Source: JAPWJZ01 sp035626855 (GTDB taxonomy: Bacteria > Pseudomonadota > Alphaproteobacteria > Micavibrionales > UBA2020). From it: DNA of 16,626 bases. The notes beneath the pieces are model-generated. The model was not told the DNA's origin. It ran no database searches and saw nothing but the letters and a program-made list of their open reading frames with translations. A program made the translations under genes and the position numbers. Shown here in pieces: positions 6,841 to 12,941 of the stretch. The stretch is from assembly GCA_035626855.1 (NCBI GenBank), contig DASPMW010000186.1:1-16626 (forward strand). The letters run 5' to 3'. Every line of letters begins with the position of its first letter. The stretch's first letter is position 1.

Positions 6841-6987
6841 TTACATCGATGGGCCCTTATTCGTCGGCTGCCGCGGTGCTGCGGCCAGATTGAATTTCTC
6901 GGCGCCTGTGGCGCGGAATTCGATGTCTTTCTTCACACGGCCAAATTCTGCGGTCTCATGGCTGCCTGCAATTGCATGTAAGGTCAT
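6841..6987 (-). CDS. Small protein, 48 aa, unknown function
   Basis: A 48-residue reading frame from ATG 6987 to TAA 6841-6843, beginning MTLHAIAGSHETAEFGR and ending QPTNKGPSM. I know no family for it. It is soluble-looking, with a charged centre (GRVKKDIEFR). Support comes from its signals: GGGGTGAGAG just upstream of the ATG, a TTGACG-type promoter further up, and a perfect stem plus T-run terminator downstream. It lies 240 bases upstream of the 53-aa gene on the same strand, and the two share weak similarity in order and spacing of S-x-E-T and R-x-x-G-x-x-x-F followed by an A/P-rich tail. Confidence 0.65.
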   Translation of the reverse strand: MTLHAIAGSHETAEFGRVKKDIEFRATGAEKFNLAAAPRQPTNKGPSM

Positions 6988-7028
6988 GTCTCTCACCCCG
7001 TAACTGGTTATCTCATTCCCATAGTGTT

Positions 7029-7057
7029 ATCTTCCCGTATTTTCCAAAGCACGTCAA
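7029..7057 (-). promoter_or_regulatory. Putative promoter of the 48-aa gene
   Basis: On the minus strand TTGACG (7052-7057), then GAAGAT after 17 bases (7029-7034) or AGATAA after 19 (7027-7032). The -35 is good; the -10 choice is ambiguous. Confidence 0.4.
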
Positions 7058-7115
7058 AACCAATCCTTTTTTCATATTGAATCCAACATGATGCAAAGCG
7101 ATGTTCGCGCACCTT

Positions 7116-7133
7116 CATTAAGCTTAATTAATG
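7116..7133. repeat. AT-rich inverted repeat
   Basis: CATTAA (7116-7121) and TTAATG (7128-7133) are inverted copies around GCTTAA, and TTAAGCTTAA (7118-7127) is itself a perfect palindrome. It lies in the 207-base gap between the 171-aa gene's stop and the 48-aa gene, where I see no further gene. It may be a protein binding site. Confidence 0.35.
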
Positions 7134-7194
7134 ACGCGGATCGAAAGTTCCTGAAATCGCAGCGTTTTTGGAAGAAAAGTGATTCTTGATGGAA

Positions 7195-7710
7195 TCAGGC
7201 GTTTTTACGCTCTTGCTTGAGATAGAGGTCGAGGGATTCCGAATGACCCATTTTGCGCAGCTCGTCGAGGAATTTGTACTCCGCGAAGACTTCCATGTCA
7301 TTCAGCTCGCAGGCGATCGTGCACATATACCAGATCTTGTCCTCGTGCTTCGCCATCGAGACTTTCATGTGCTCCTGCATCGGCGCGTGCAGGTGCGGGT
7401 GCTTGATGCCCGCGAATTCCTGCTGCGCCTCGCGCAGAATGCCGCCCAGCATGAGGACGAAGCGGGCGGGGCTGACCGGGTTGTTGCGGCTGAAGCCGAT
7501 ATAAACAAGCTTCGCCTCCGGCAGGTAAGTCGTGGGCTGCGGCGTCGCCATGATGCGGATGCTGATCTGGTTCAGGCTCACGAAGGAGGCGAGCTGCTGG
7601 CCATGCGCCGAGTGGTTGAGGATATCGAGTGCTTTCTCGATCATCACATCGTCCGGCGGCAGCGTCTGTCCGCCGGCGAGAAAATCCTGGAGGCGAGGCG
7701 CGTTGGTCAT
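7195..7710 (-). CDS. Hypothetical protein, 171 aa, second gene of a two-gene operon
   Basis: I do not recognise this 171-residue protein (MTNAPRLQDFLAGG...). It has no signal peptide or membrane segment. A histidine-rich patch, HPHLHAPMQEHM, sits near residues 103-114, followed by a segment with two cysteines (MCTIACE) and a charged C-terminus ending in LKQERKNA. The histidines could bind metal, but no known site pattern is complete. ATG 7710 is chosen because GAAGG lies 8 bases upstream; a TTG at 7725 is an alternative that overlaps the previous gene. Only 4 bases separate it from the upstream stop, so the two are surely co-transcribed and may form a complex. Confidence 0.78.
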   Translation of the reverse strand: MTNAPRLQDFLAGGQTLPPDDVMIEKALDILNHSAHGQQLASFVSLNQISIRIMATPQPTTYLPEAKLVYIGFSRNNPVSPARFVLMLGGILREAQQEFAGIKHPHLHAPMQEHMKVSMAKHEDKIWYMCTIACELNDMEVFAEYKFLDELRKMGHSESLDLYLKQERKNA

Positions 7711-7714
7711 TAAA

Positions 7715-8380
7715 TCAGCCTTCAAGCCAATGCTGGCTGTACGGGCTGTAAGGGAAGTGAATGCCCGTCAGCAAAAGGTTCTGGTCCTGGAAGGCGAGCT
7801 TGCCGTCCGAGGTGACGAGGATGGTCGCCGAAATAAGCCCGCCGCCGTAATAGATCGTGCCGCTCACGCGATGCACATGCTGGGTCGCATCATAAGCGAC
7901 CTTGAGCGGCTTGAAGCTGTTGATGACGCTCTGCTGCTGGCCTTCGCTCAAAGAGTCCAGCATCGGCATCTTGCGCGGGTCCTTGATGAGGAAGATATCG
8001 CCCTCCGAACCCTGCACGTTGGTGAAGAAGAAATCGAGATAGGGAATGACGTTCATCTCGTTCAGGCGGATGCCGTCTTTTTCGTTGACGGTATAGATCG
8101 GGTTCGCCGTGCCGTCGACGCTCAGGAATTCCTCGCCGTTGCTGATGTACTGCATGCTGAAGGTCGGCATAGTCGCGTAGTTGATCAGGCGGTAGAGGCG
8201 GTAATTGTTATAGAAGGGCAGGCTGCGCCACGACACCTCGGTCGCTTCCTTCGAGAAGACGACAGCGTCCTTATGGCCGCTCAGCTTGTCCAACACCTCA
8301 TGCGATTGCTCGCGGTTGAGCCTGGTCCAAGACGGCTGCATGCTAAATCTGGTTGTGGCAGGAGTGCCCTGATTAATCAT
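7715..8380 (-). CDS. Hypothetical protein, 221 aa, first gene of a two-gene operon
   Basis: An unrecognised 221-residue protein with no signal peptide or transmembrane segment. It has a mixed alpha/beta look, with aromatic-rich stretches (SLPFYNNYRLYRLINYA, IPYLDFFFTNVQG) and a glycine-rich turn (GTIYYGGGLISATILV). No catalytic motif is evident. ATG 8380 follows a weak ribosome binding site and lies about 30 bases past an extended -10 promoter. The next in-frame ATG (residue 14, MQPSWTRL) is an alternative start. Its partner gene starts 4 bases after its stop. Confidence 0.78.
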   Translation of the reverse strand: MINQGTPATTRFSMQPSWTRLNREQSHEVLDKLSGHKDAVVFSKEATEVSWRSLPFYNNYRLYRLINYATMPTFSMQYISNGEEFLSVDGTANPIYTVNEKDGIRLNEMNVIPYLDFFFTNVQGSEGDIFLIKDPRKMPMLDSLSEGQQQSVINSFKPLKVAYDATQHVHRVSGTIYYGGGLISATILVTSDGKLAFQDQNLLLTGIHFPYSPYSQHWLEG

Positions 8381-8409
8381 GGTCTCTATAAGTCCCCAAT
8401 AGACGAATA

Positions 8410-8418
8410 ACTATACCA
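8410..8418 (-). promoter_or_regulatory. Extended -10 promoter of the 7195-8380 operon
   Basis: TGGTATAGT on the minus strand (8410-8418) fits the extended -10 pattern TG-n-TATAAT with one change. No convincing -35 was seen. It lies between the dusA stop and the 221-aa gene. Confidence 0.45.
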
Positions 8419-8461
8419 GTCTTGCCGTGAAGGGAATAGCTTTTCATGCATCGTATTCTCG

Positions 8462-9454
8462 TTATGCATCAGCAACTTGGGCAAGTGCCATAAGTACGGT
8501 ATTGGCGTTGGCGGCGGGCTTGTAGGCCTCGCTGCTCAGGACCTGGCGCCACTTCCGACCGCCGCGCAGGCCCTGATAGAGGCCGAGGATATGGCGCGTG
8601 ATATCTTTCAGCGGCACGCCGTTCTGTAAACTTCTGTCGATATAGGGCATCAGCGCGTCCATCACCTCGCGTCGGCTGCGGACGTTCGTATTGCCGAAAA
8701 TCTCCCGCTCGATCGTGGCGAGGAAGTAGGGATTGGAATATGCCTCCCGGCCGATCATCACGCCATCCACCTGCTTCAACGCCTCCTGAATGCTCTCAAC
8801 GGTTTTGATGCCGCCGTTGAGAATGATGTTGAGGTGCGGGAAATCCTTTTTAAGCTGGTACGCGCGGTCGTAATTCAGTGGCGGAACAGTACGGTTCTCG
8901 GCCGGACTTAAACCATTCAGTAAAGCCTTGCGCGCATGGATGATGAAGGTGTCGCAGCCCTTTTCGGCAATCTTGCCAACGAAGTCGAGCAAAAAGCCGT
9001 AACTATCGTGATTATCAATGCCAATCCGCGTTTTGACGGTAACCGGAATGCTGACCGCCTGCCGCATCGCGTCGATGCCGTCCGCAACCAGCTGCGGCTC
9101 CGCCATCAGGCAGGCGCCGAACTTGCCTTTCTGCACGCGGTCGGACGGACAGCCGCAATTCAGGTTCACTTCGTCATAACCATATTGCTCGGCCAGCTTC
9201 GCGCATTCGCCCAGCTCTTTTGGGTCTGATCCGCCGAGCTGCAGGGCGACCGGATGCTCCTCCGGGTTATAGTCGAGCACGTCCAGCTTCTTGCCATAGA
9301 TCAGCGCGCCGGTCGTGATCATGACGGTATAAAGCAGAGCGTTCGGGGAAATCAGGCGCAGGAAATACCTGTCATGCCGATCCGTCCACCCCATCATGGG
9401 GGCCACGGAAACGGTGCGGTCCAGTTTCTTCGCGGTAATTTCGCCCTGTTTCAT
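8462..9454 (-). CDS. dusA: tRNA-dihydrouridine synthase A
   Basis: A 330-residue FMN- and NADPH-dependent enzyme that reduces uridines in the D-loop of tRNA (positions 20 and 20a in E. coli). The TIM-barrel begins with SVAPMMGWTDRHDRYFLR, the DusA signature for FMN and tRNA contacts. The catalytic cysteine is C102 in NLNCGCPSDRV. K141 in VTVKTRIG and H173 in FIIHAR bind FMN and substrate, and GG at 214-215 with GVMIGR further on hold the FMN phosphate. The DHD and Y-F residues near the start are DusA type rather than DusB or DusC. ATG 9454 is chosen from homology; the frame could extend to a TTG at 9490, which lies inside the promoter. No ribosome binding site is visible, and the -10 sits 7 bases before the ATG, so the message may be leaderless. 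Confidence 0.95.
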   Translation of the reverse strand: MKQGEITAKKLDRTVSVAPMMGWTDRHDRYFLRLISPNALLYTVMITTGALIYGKKLDVLDYNPEEHPVALQLGGSDPKELGECAKLAEQYGYDEVNLNCGCPSDRVQKGKFGACLMAEPQLVADGIDAMRQAVSIPVTVKTRIGIDNHDSYGFLLDFVGKIAEKGCDTFIIHARKALLNGLSPAENRTVPPLNYDRAYQLKKDFPHLNIILNGGIKTVESIQEALKQVDGVMIGREAYSNPYFLATIEREIFGNTNVRSRREVMDALMPYIDRSLQNGVPLKDITRHILGLYQGLRGGRKWRQVLSSEAYKPAANANTVLMALAQVADA

Positions 9455-9461
9455 GCGGGTA

Positions 9462-9490
9462 TTTATATAGTATTTTCCGGAAAACCGCAA
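9462..9490 (-). promoter_or_regulatory. Putative dusA promoter with internal palindrome
   Basis: On the minus strand TTGCGG (9485-9490), 17 bases, TATAAA (9462-9467), ending 7 bases before the ATG. The spacer contains the perfect 12-base palindrome TTTTCCGGAAAA (9473-9484), a possible operator. Confidence 0.5.
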
Positions 9491-9513
9491 ATATTAAAGA
9501 TCGTTGATTTTAC

Positions 9514-9987
9514 TCAATTTTTTTTGATCCATAGCTCTACAGCTTTGTCCATTTCCTCGAGTTTTTGAACGGTGAGCTGCTTTTTGATGCTGCCAACAAA
9601 ACGGCGTTCTAGATCGGATTTAGCCCCGATTTTTCCCCAGAAGTACGCAGATGCAAAATCTTTGTTTTCTAGATCGCTAGAATAAATGAGTGCGAGTTTG
9701 AATTGTGAAGCTGCATCCCCGTGTTCAGATGCCAACAAACACCATTTCTTTCCTGTCTCATATTCGGCGTCGCTCCAGTATCCTTCCGCGTAAGGGGACG
9801 ATGGATAATATTCGCAGAGCTTAATTTGAGCCAAATAGTCGCCTTTTTCAGCGAGTAACGTGGTTTTTTCCAGCTGAGCATATGAAAGTAGTCGAGGACT
9901 GGAAACTATCTCTGCATCGAAATTGGGCGTGCCAGCTAGCAACGGCGTGCTTGCAGAGAAAAAGGCTATTAGGCTGACTGCGCGCAT
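9514..9987 (-). CDS. Small exported Sel1/TPR-like protein, AT-rich gene
   Basis: A 157-residue protein with a short signal peptide (MRAVSLIAFFSASTPLLAG, cleavage probably near LLAG-TPN) and one to two Sel1-like units: GDYLAQIKLCEYY and HGDAASQFKLALIYSS, followed by FASAYFWGKIGA. Two cysteines (in LCEYY and KWCLL) could form a disulphide in the periplasm. Base composition is clearly richer in A and T than its neighbours, with many TTT, AAA and AAT codons, hinting at a different origin or relaxed selection. It starts one base after the stop of the 209-aa gene, so it is translated from the same message. Function is unknown; protein binding is likely. Confidence 0.78.
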   Translation of the reverse strand: MRAVSLIAFFSASTPLLAGTPNFDAEIVSSPRLLSYAQLEKTTLLAEKGDYLAQIKLCEYYPSSPYAEGYWSDAEYETGKKWCLLASEHGDAASQFKLALIYSSDLENKDFASAYFWGKIGAKSDLERRFVGSIKKQLTVQKLEEMDKAVELWIKKN

Positions 9988-9988
9988 C

Positions 9989-10618
9989 TTATTTCGGTTG
10001 CGGCGGCTTGGGTTTGTTTGCGTCAGCGAGTTTGCGCTGCAACCAGGGCGGTAGGACGGGGGCGGAGAGCAGGGGGCTGCTCTCGGGAAGCGCCTTACGA
10101 GCAGGCGGCACCATCACGGGCGGTTTCCAGTTATTGCCCTCCGGCACCAGAACAACCTGGTACTGGCCCCCCGGCGGCAGGCCGGTGAAGGCGTCGTAAC
10201 CGTCGATGTAGAAGTTCTCGTTCTTCATCTTGAAATAGGTTTTGCCGACATCGAGGCCGAAATGCTTGATCATGTGCTCTTCGATTGCATTCGCGACGTG
10301 CCGGGCACCCGCCAGCGGGGAATTGCCCACCAGCATCAAATAGATATCTGCCTCGCGGTTATTGACCATGACCATCGTTTTATCGCCCATGACGCCGCTC
10401 ACCGGGCGCTGGATATCCAGACCGAGGGTATAAACGCCGTTTTCCGACTTGAAAGCATTCAGGCGCGGCAGGCGCTTTTCCTGCAGGCTGGGCTGTTTCG
10501 GGGCTTCGATAACGGGTTCAGGGGCAACCGCTGTTTCGAACGCGGCGGGGGCGGGCTGGGCGGCTTTCTTGCTCTTGCGCGTGAAAAGGTTCTTCAATCG
10601 CTGCGGAATGAGTTTCAT
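9989..10618 (-). CDS. Hypothetical protein, 209 aa, proline-rich ends
   Basis: I do not recognise this 209-residue protein. The N-terminus is strongly basic (KLIPQRLKNLFTRKSKK), followed by a proline/alanine-rich linker (about 20-45), a globular middle (about 55-165) with GVYTLGLDIQRP, ADIYLMLVGNSP and FYIDGYDAFTG, and a proline- and lysine-rich C-terminal tail (KPKPPQPK). No signal peptide is seen; the basic start could contact nucleic acid or membrane surfaces. GGGGCG lies about 6 bases before ATG 10618. Its promoter (10657-10684) has perfect -35 and -10 boxes, so it should be strongly expressed. It is followed after one base by the Sel1-like gene. Confidence 0.8.
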   Translation of the reverse strand: MKLIPQRLKNLFTRKSKKAAQPAPAAFETAVAPEPVIEAPKQPSLQEKRLPRLNAFKSENGVYTLGLDIQRPVSGVMGDKTMVMVNNREADIYLMLVGNSPLAGARHVANAIEEHMIKHFGLDVGKTYFKMKNENFYIDGYDAFTGLPPGGQYQVVLVPEGNNWKPPVMVPPARKALPESSPLLSAPVLPPWLQRKLADANKPKPPQPK

Positions 10619-10656
10619 GGCAAACGCCCCGTTTCTGAAAATGTGATTTGGGCGGG

Positions 10657-10684
10657 ATTATAGGAGCGGCTCAGGTTATGTCAA
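10657..10684 (-). promoter_or_regulatory. Consensus sigma70 promoter of the 209-aa gene operon
   Basis: On the minus strand TTGACA (10679-10684), 16 bases, TATAAT (10657-10662). Both boxes match the consensus fully, and the -35 continues as TTGACATAACC. The leader would be about 32 bases. Confidence 0.8.
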
Positions 10685-10719
10685 TATATAGAATCCCCTG
10701 AAAATAGCGGAAAAAACCT

Positions 10720-10748
10720 TTGGTACAGGGGCGTTTTATGCCTATTCT
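10720..10748 (+). promoter_or_regulatory. Putative promoter of the SH3-fab run
   Basis: TTGGTA (10720-10725), 17 bases, TATTCT (10743-10748), then 6 bases before ATG 10755. This would give a leaderless or nearly leaderless message. Each box matches 4 of 6. Confidence 0.4.
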
Positions 10749-10754
10749 GCCAGA

Positions 10755-11354
10755 ATGTTCAAAATGGCGAAAACCATCACGCTGGCGCTGCTTCTGACGC
10801 TATTCCTCAGCTTCCCCGCGCGGGCGGCCGAAGAGGCAAAACAGCCTGTCGCGCCCGCGAAGGCTGCGCTGAAAAAAGCCGCCGCCGCCGTGAAAGGCAA
10901 GGGCGAGCCGACCGACCCCGCCGACAACCAGCCGGGCGGCGGTCTGCCCGTGCCGCGCTTCGTCACGCTTGGCCCCGATGAAGTCAACCTGCGCACCGGG
11001 CCCGGCACGCGCTACCCGATCAAGCTCGTCATCCGGAAGGGCGGCCTGCCGGTTGAAGTCACCCGGGAATTCGAAGTCTGGCGCGAAGTGCGCGACAAGG
11101 ACGGCGATCGCGGCTGGGTGCATAAGGCCATGCTCTCCGGCCGCCGCGCGGTCATCGTGAAGGACCAGCTGCGCACGCTGCTCGCAAAGCCCGACCCGAA
11201 CGCGCCGCCTGTCGTGCGGCTCGAGCCCGGGGTCGTCGCCGATCTCGAGACATGCCAGGGCGACTGGTGCGACCTGAAAATCGCAAGCTATGAAGGCTGG
11301 ATCAAAAGATCGGATATCTGGGGCGTTTACCCGGACGAAACGTTCAAGGAGTAA
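10755..11354 (+). CDS. Exported SH3-domain protein (COG3807-like)
   Basis: A 199-residue envelope protein. It begins with a signal peptide (MFKMAKTITLALLLTLFLSF..., cleavage near ARA-AEE), then an alanine/lysine linker (25-65), then two bacterial SH3-like units. The first (about 68-130) has VNLRTGPGTRYPI and GDRGWVHKAMLSG, hallmark turns of bacterial SH3 domains; the second (about 135-190) has the matching GVVADL, GDWCDLK and GWIKRSDIWGVYP. Such domains bind peptidoglycan or proteins in the periplasm. No clear ribosome binding site precedes ATG 10755; ATG 10764 is an alternative start. It is the first gene of a seven-gene + strand run ending with the YciI-like gene. Confidence 0.87.
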   Translation: MFKMAKTITLALLLTLFLSFPARAAEEAKQPVAPAKAALKKAAAAVKGKGEPTDPADNQPGGGLPVPRFVTLGPDEVNLRTGPGTRYPIKLVIRKGGLPVEVTREFEVWREVRDKDGDRGWVHKAMLSGRRAVIVKDQLRTLLAKPDPNAPPVVRLEPGVVADLETCQGDWCDLKIASYEGWIKRSDIWGVYPDETFKE

Positions 11355-11361
11355 GCCCCTT

Positions 11362-12312
11362 TTGTCCTCCCCCGAACACCAGGAAAAGCTGAAGGAAGAA
11401 GCGAAGGCGATCACGATCCGCCTCGACGCGCTCCTGAAGGACACCGACGCCGAAGCGCGCATGGTGCGTACGATCTGCATTTATGCCGGCATGATCACGG
11501 AAACCCTCGTCGAATATGAAGAGCCGGATATCGTGATGGAGCAGGCCTTCCACCGCATTTCCGACCTGCTGCATGCCGACCCCGCCGAAGGCGACACGCC
11601 GGATGCGCTGATGCCGCTTGCCTGGACGCTCGACCGCGACACCGAGCTCGGCCGCCAGCTGGGCCGCGGCATTGCCAAAAAGCTGCCGAAGGGGCTCGAC
11701 GATATCCACGAAATCGCGATCGCGATGATCATCAATGACTTTCCCGTCTGGGAGAAAAAGGGTTATCCGCGCGAGCGGCTGCTGCGCGTACTCATCGAGG
11801 GGGTGATCCTGTCGCTGACGTTTGAAATGGCGACCCAGGATTTCTGCGACCTGCTGATCGAGGAATTCATCGCCGACGGCAATGCGCCGGGCGAGGGGAT
11901 CGTCGCGCTCTCCGCCGTCGCGGGGCATTACTACGCGCTTGCCGAAATGTCGCAGCCGCTGCCGACCGAGGCCGAGCAGGATTTCACCAATGTCATGGTG
12001 CGTGAATCCATTCGGCACGGCACGCCCGGCATCAAGAACTGGGGCAAGCTTTCTGCGGCGAACGATACCGAAGGCAAGAATATTCCAGAATATCTCGCGC
12101 GGCTGAAGCCCGAGATCGAGGAGTTTTTCGTGCTGATCGGCCTCGACGACCCCCTTGGCCGCGCGGTTTCCGTCGCTAAATCAGTAGGGCGGATGGTCGC
12201 CGTGGTGACCGTTGAAGATGTTGGACAGATACACCCGAGTATTGCAAAATCGCTGGCGAAAACCGGCATGATTCTGGGCGCGAAATACAGGGACGAAGCA
12301 ATAAAGGCCTGA
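11362..12312 (+). CDS. Hypothetical helical protein, 316 aa, TTG start
   Basis: I do not recognise this 316-residue protein, which appears almost all helical, without signal peptide or clear membrane segments. Segments such as ARMVRTICIYAGMITETLVEYEE and LLRVLIEGVILSLTFEMATQDF suggest a bundle of amphipathic helices. The start is taken as TTG 11362 (MSSPEHQEKLKEEAK) because AAGGAG (11346-11351) lies 10 bases upstream and no ATG or GTG is suitably placed. The frame stays open to an ATG at 11290, but that is inside the SH3 gene. The start lies 7 bases after the SH3 stop and the stop 42 bases before fabA, so co-transcription with fab genes is likely. A role in envelope or lipid work is only an inference from position. 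Confidence 0.75.
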   Translation: MSSPEHQEKLKEEAKAITIRLDALLKDTDAEARMVRTICIYAGMITETLVEYEEPDIVMEQAFHRISDLLHADPAEGDTPDALMPLAWTLDRDTELGRQLGRGIAKKLPKGLDDIHEIAIAMIINDFPVWEKKGYPRERLLRVLIEGVILSLTFEMATQDFCDLLIEEFIADGNAPGEGIVALSAVAGHYYALAEMSQPLPTEAEQDFTNVMVRESIRHGTPGIKNWGKLSAANDTEGKNIPEYLARLKPEIEEFFVLIGLDDPLGRAVSVAKSVGRMVAVVTVEDVGQIHPSIAKSLAKTGMILGAKYRDEAIKA

Positions 12313-12354
12313 TGTGTGAAGGGCTGATTTTTCAACACAAAGGGGGAAGCATCC

Positions 12355-12912
12355 GTGCAAAACCTGAAAACGAAAGTCTCCGAAGAAGCGATGAGTTTTA
12401 CACCGAAATCCAGCTACGGCTATGACGATCTGATCGCCTGCGCGAAGGGCGAATTGTTCGGACCCGGCAACGCGAAGCTGCCGATGCCGCCAATGCTCAT
12501 GTTCGACCGCATCACGCATCTGAGCGCCGAGGGCGGCGCCCATGGCAAGGGCGAGCTGGTGGCCGAGCTTGATGTGAAGCCGGATCTCTGGTTCTTCCAA
12601 TGCCATTTCATCGGCGACCCCGTCATGCCGGGCTGCCTCGGCCTCGACGCTGTCTGGCAGCTGCTCGGCTTTTACCTCGGCTGGACGGGCGCGCAGGGCT
12701 CCGGCCGCGCGCTCGGCGTCGGCGAAGTGAAGTTCTCCGGCCAGGTCCTGCCTGAAGCGAAGAAAGTCACCTACCGCCTCAACATCAAGCGGGTCATCAA
12801 CCGCAAGCTCGTCCTCGGCATCGCCGACGGCGTCGTGGAGGTCGACGGCAAGGTGATCTACGAAGCGACCGACCTGAAAGTCGGGTTGTTCGAAAACCCG
12901 CGCTCGCTGTAA
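12355..12912 (+). CDS. fabA: 3-hydroxydecanoyl-ACP dehydratase/isomerase
   Basis: FabA dehydrates 3-hydroxydecanoyl-ACP and isomerises the trans-2 product to cis-3-decenoyl-ACP, the branch point of anaerobic unsaturated fatty acid synthesis. The hot-dog fold core is complete: LPMPPMLMFDRIT, then catalytic H84 in FQCHFIGDPVMPG and D98 in LGLDAVWQL, with the same 14-residue spacing as E. coli H70 and D84. The GTG at 12355 has AGGGGG 8 bases upstream and gives 185 residues. An ATG at 12391 (MSFTPKSSYGYDDL) gives 173, the usual family length, but lacks a good ribosome binding site. FabA pairs with the FabB that follows 29 bases later. Confidence 0.97.
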   Translation: MQNLKTKVSEEAMSFTPKSSYGYDDLIACAKGELFGPGNAKLPMPPMLMFDRITHLSAEGGAHGKGELVAELDVKPDLWFFQCHFIGDPVMPGCLGLDAVWQLLGFYLGWTGAQGSGRALGVGEVKFSGQVLPEAKKVTYRLNIKRVINRKLVLGIADGVVEVDGKVIYEATDLKVGLFENPRSL

Positions 12913-12941
12913 ACAAAATAAAAACAATAAAGGGCAAAGCC

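Noticed and set aside
12313..12340. Weak hairpin between the 316-aa gene and fabA
   Set aside because: The arms TGTGTGAA and TTCAACACA pair only with a bulge, and no T run follows; not enough to call a terminator or attenuator.
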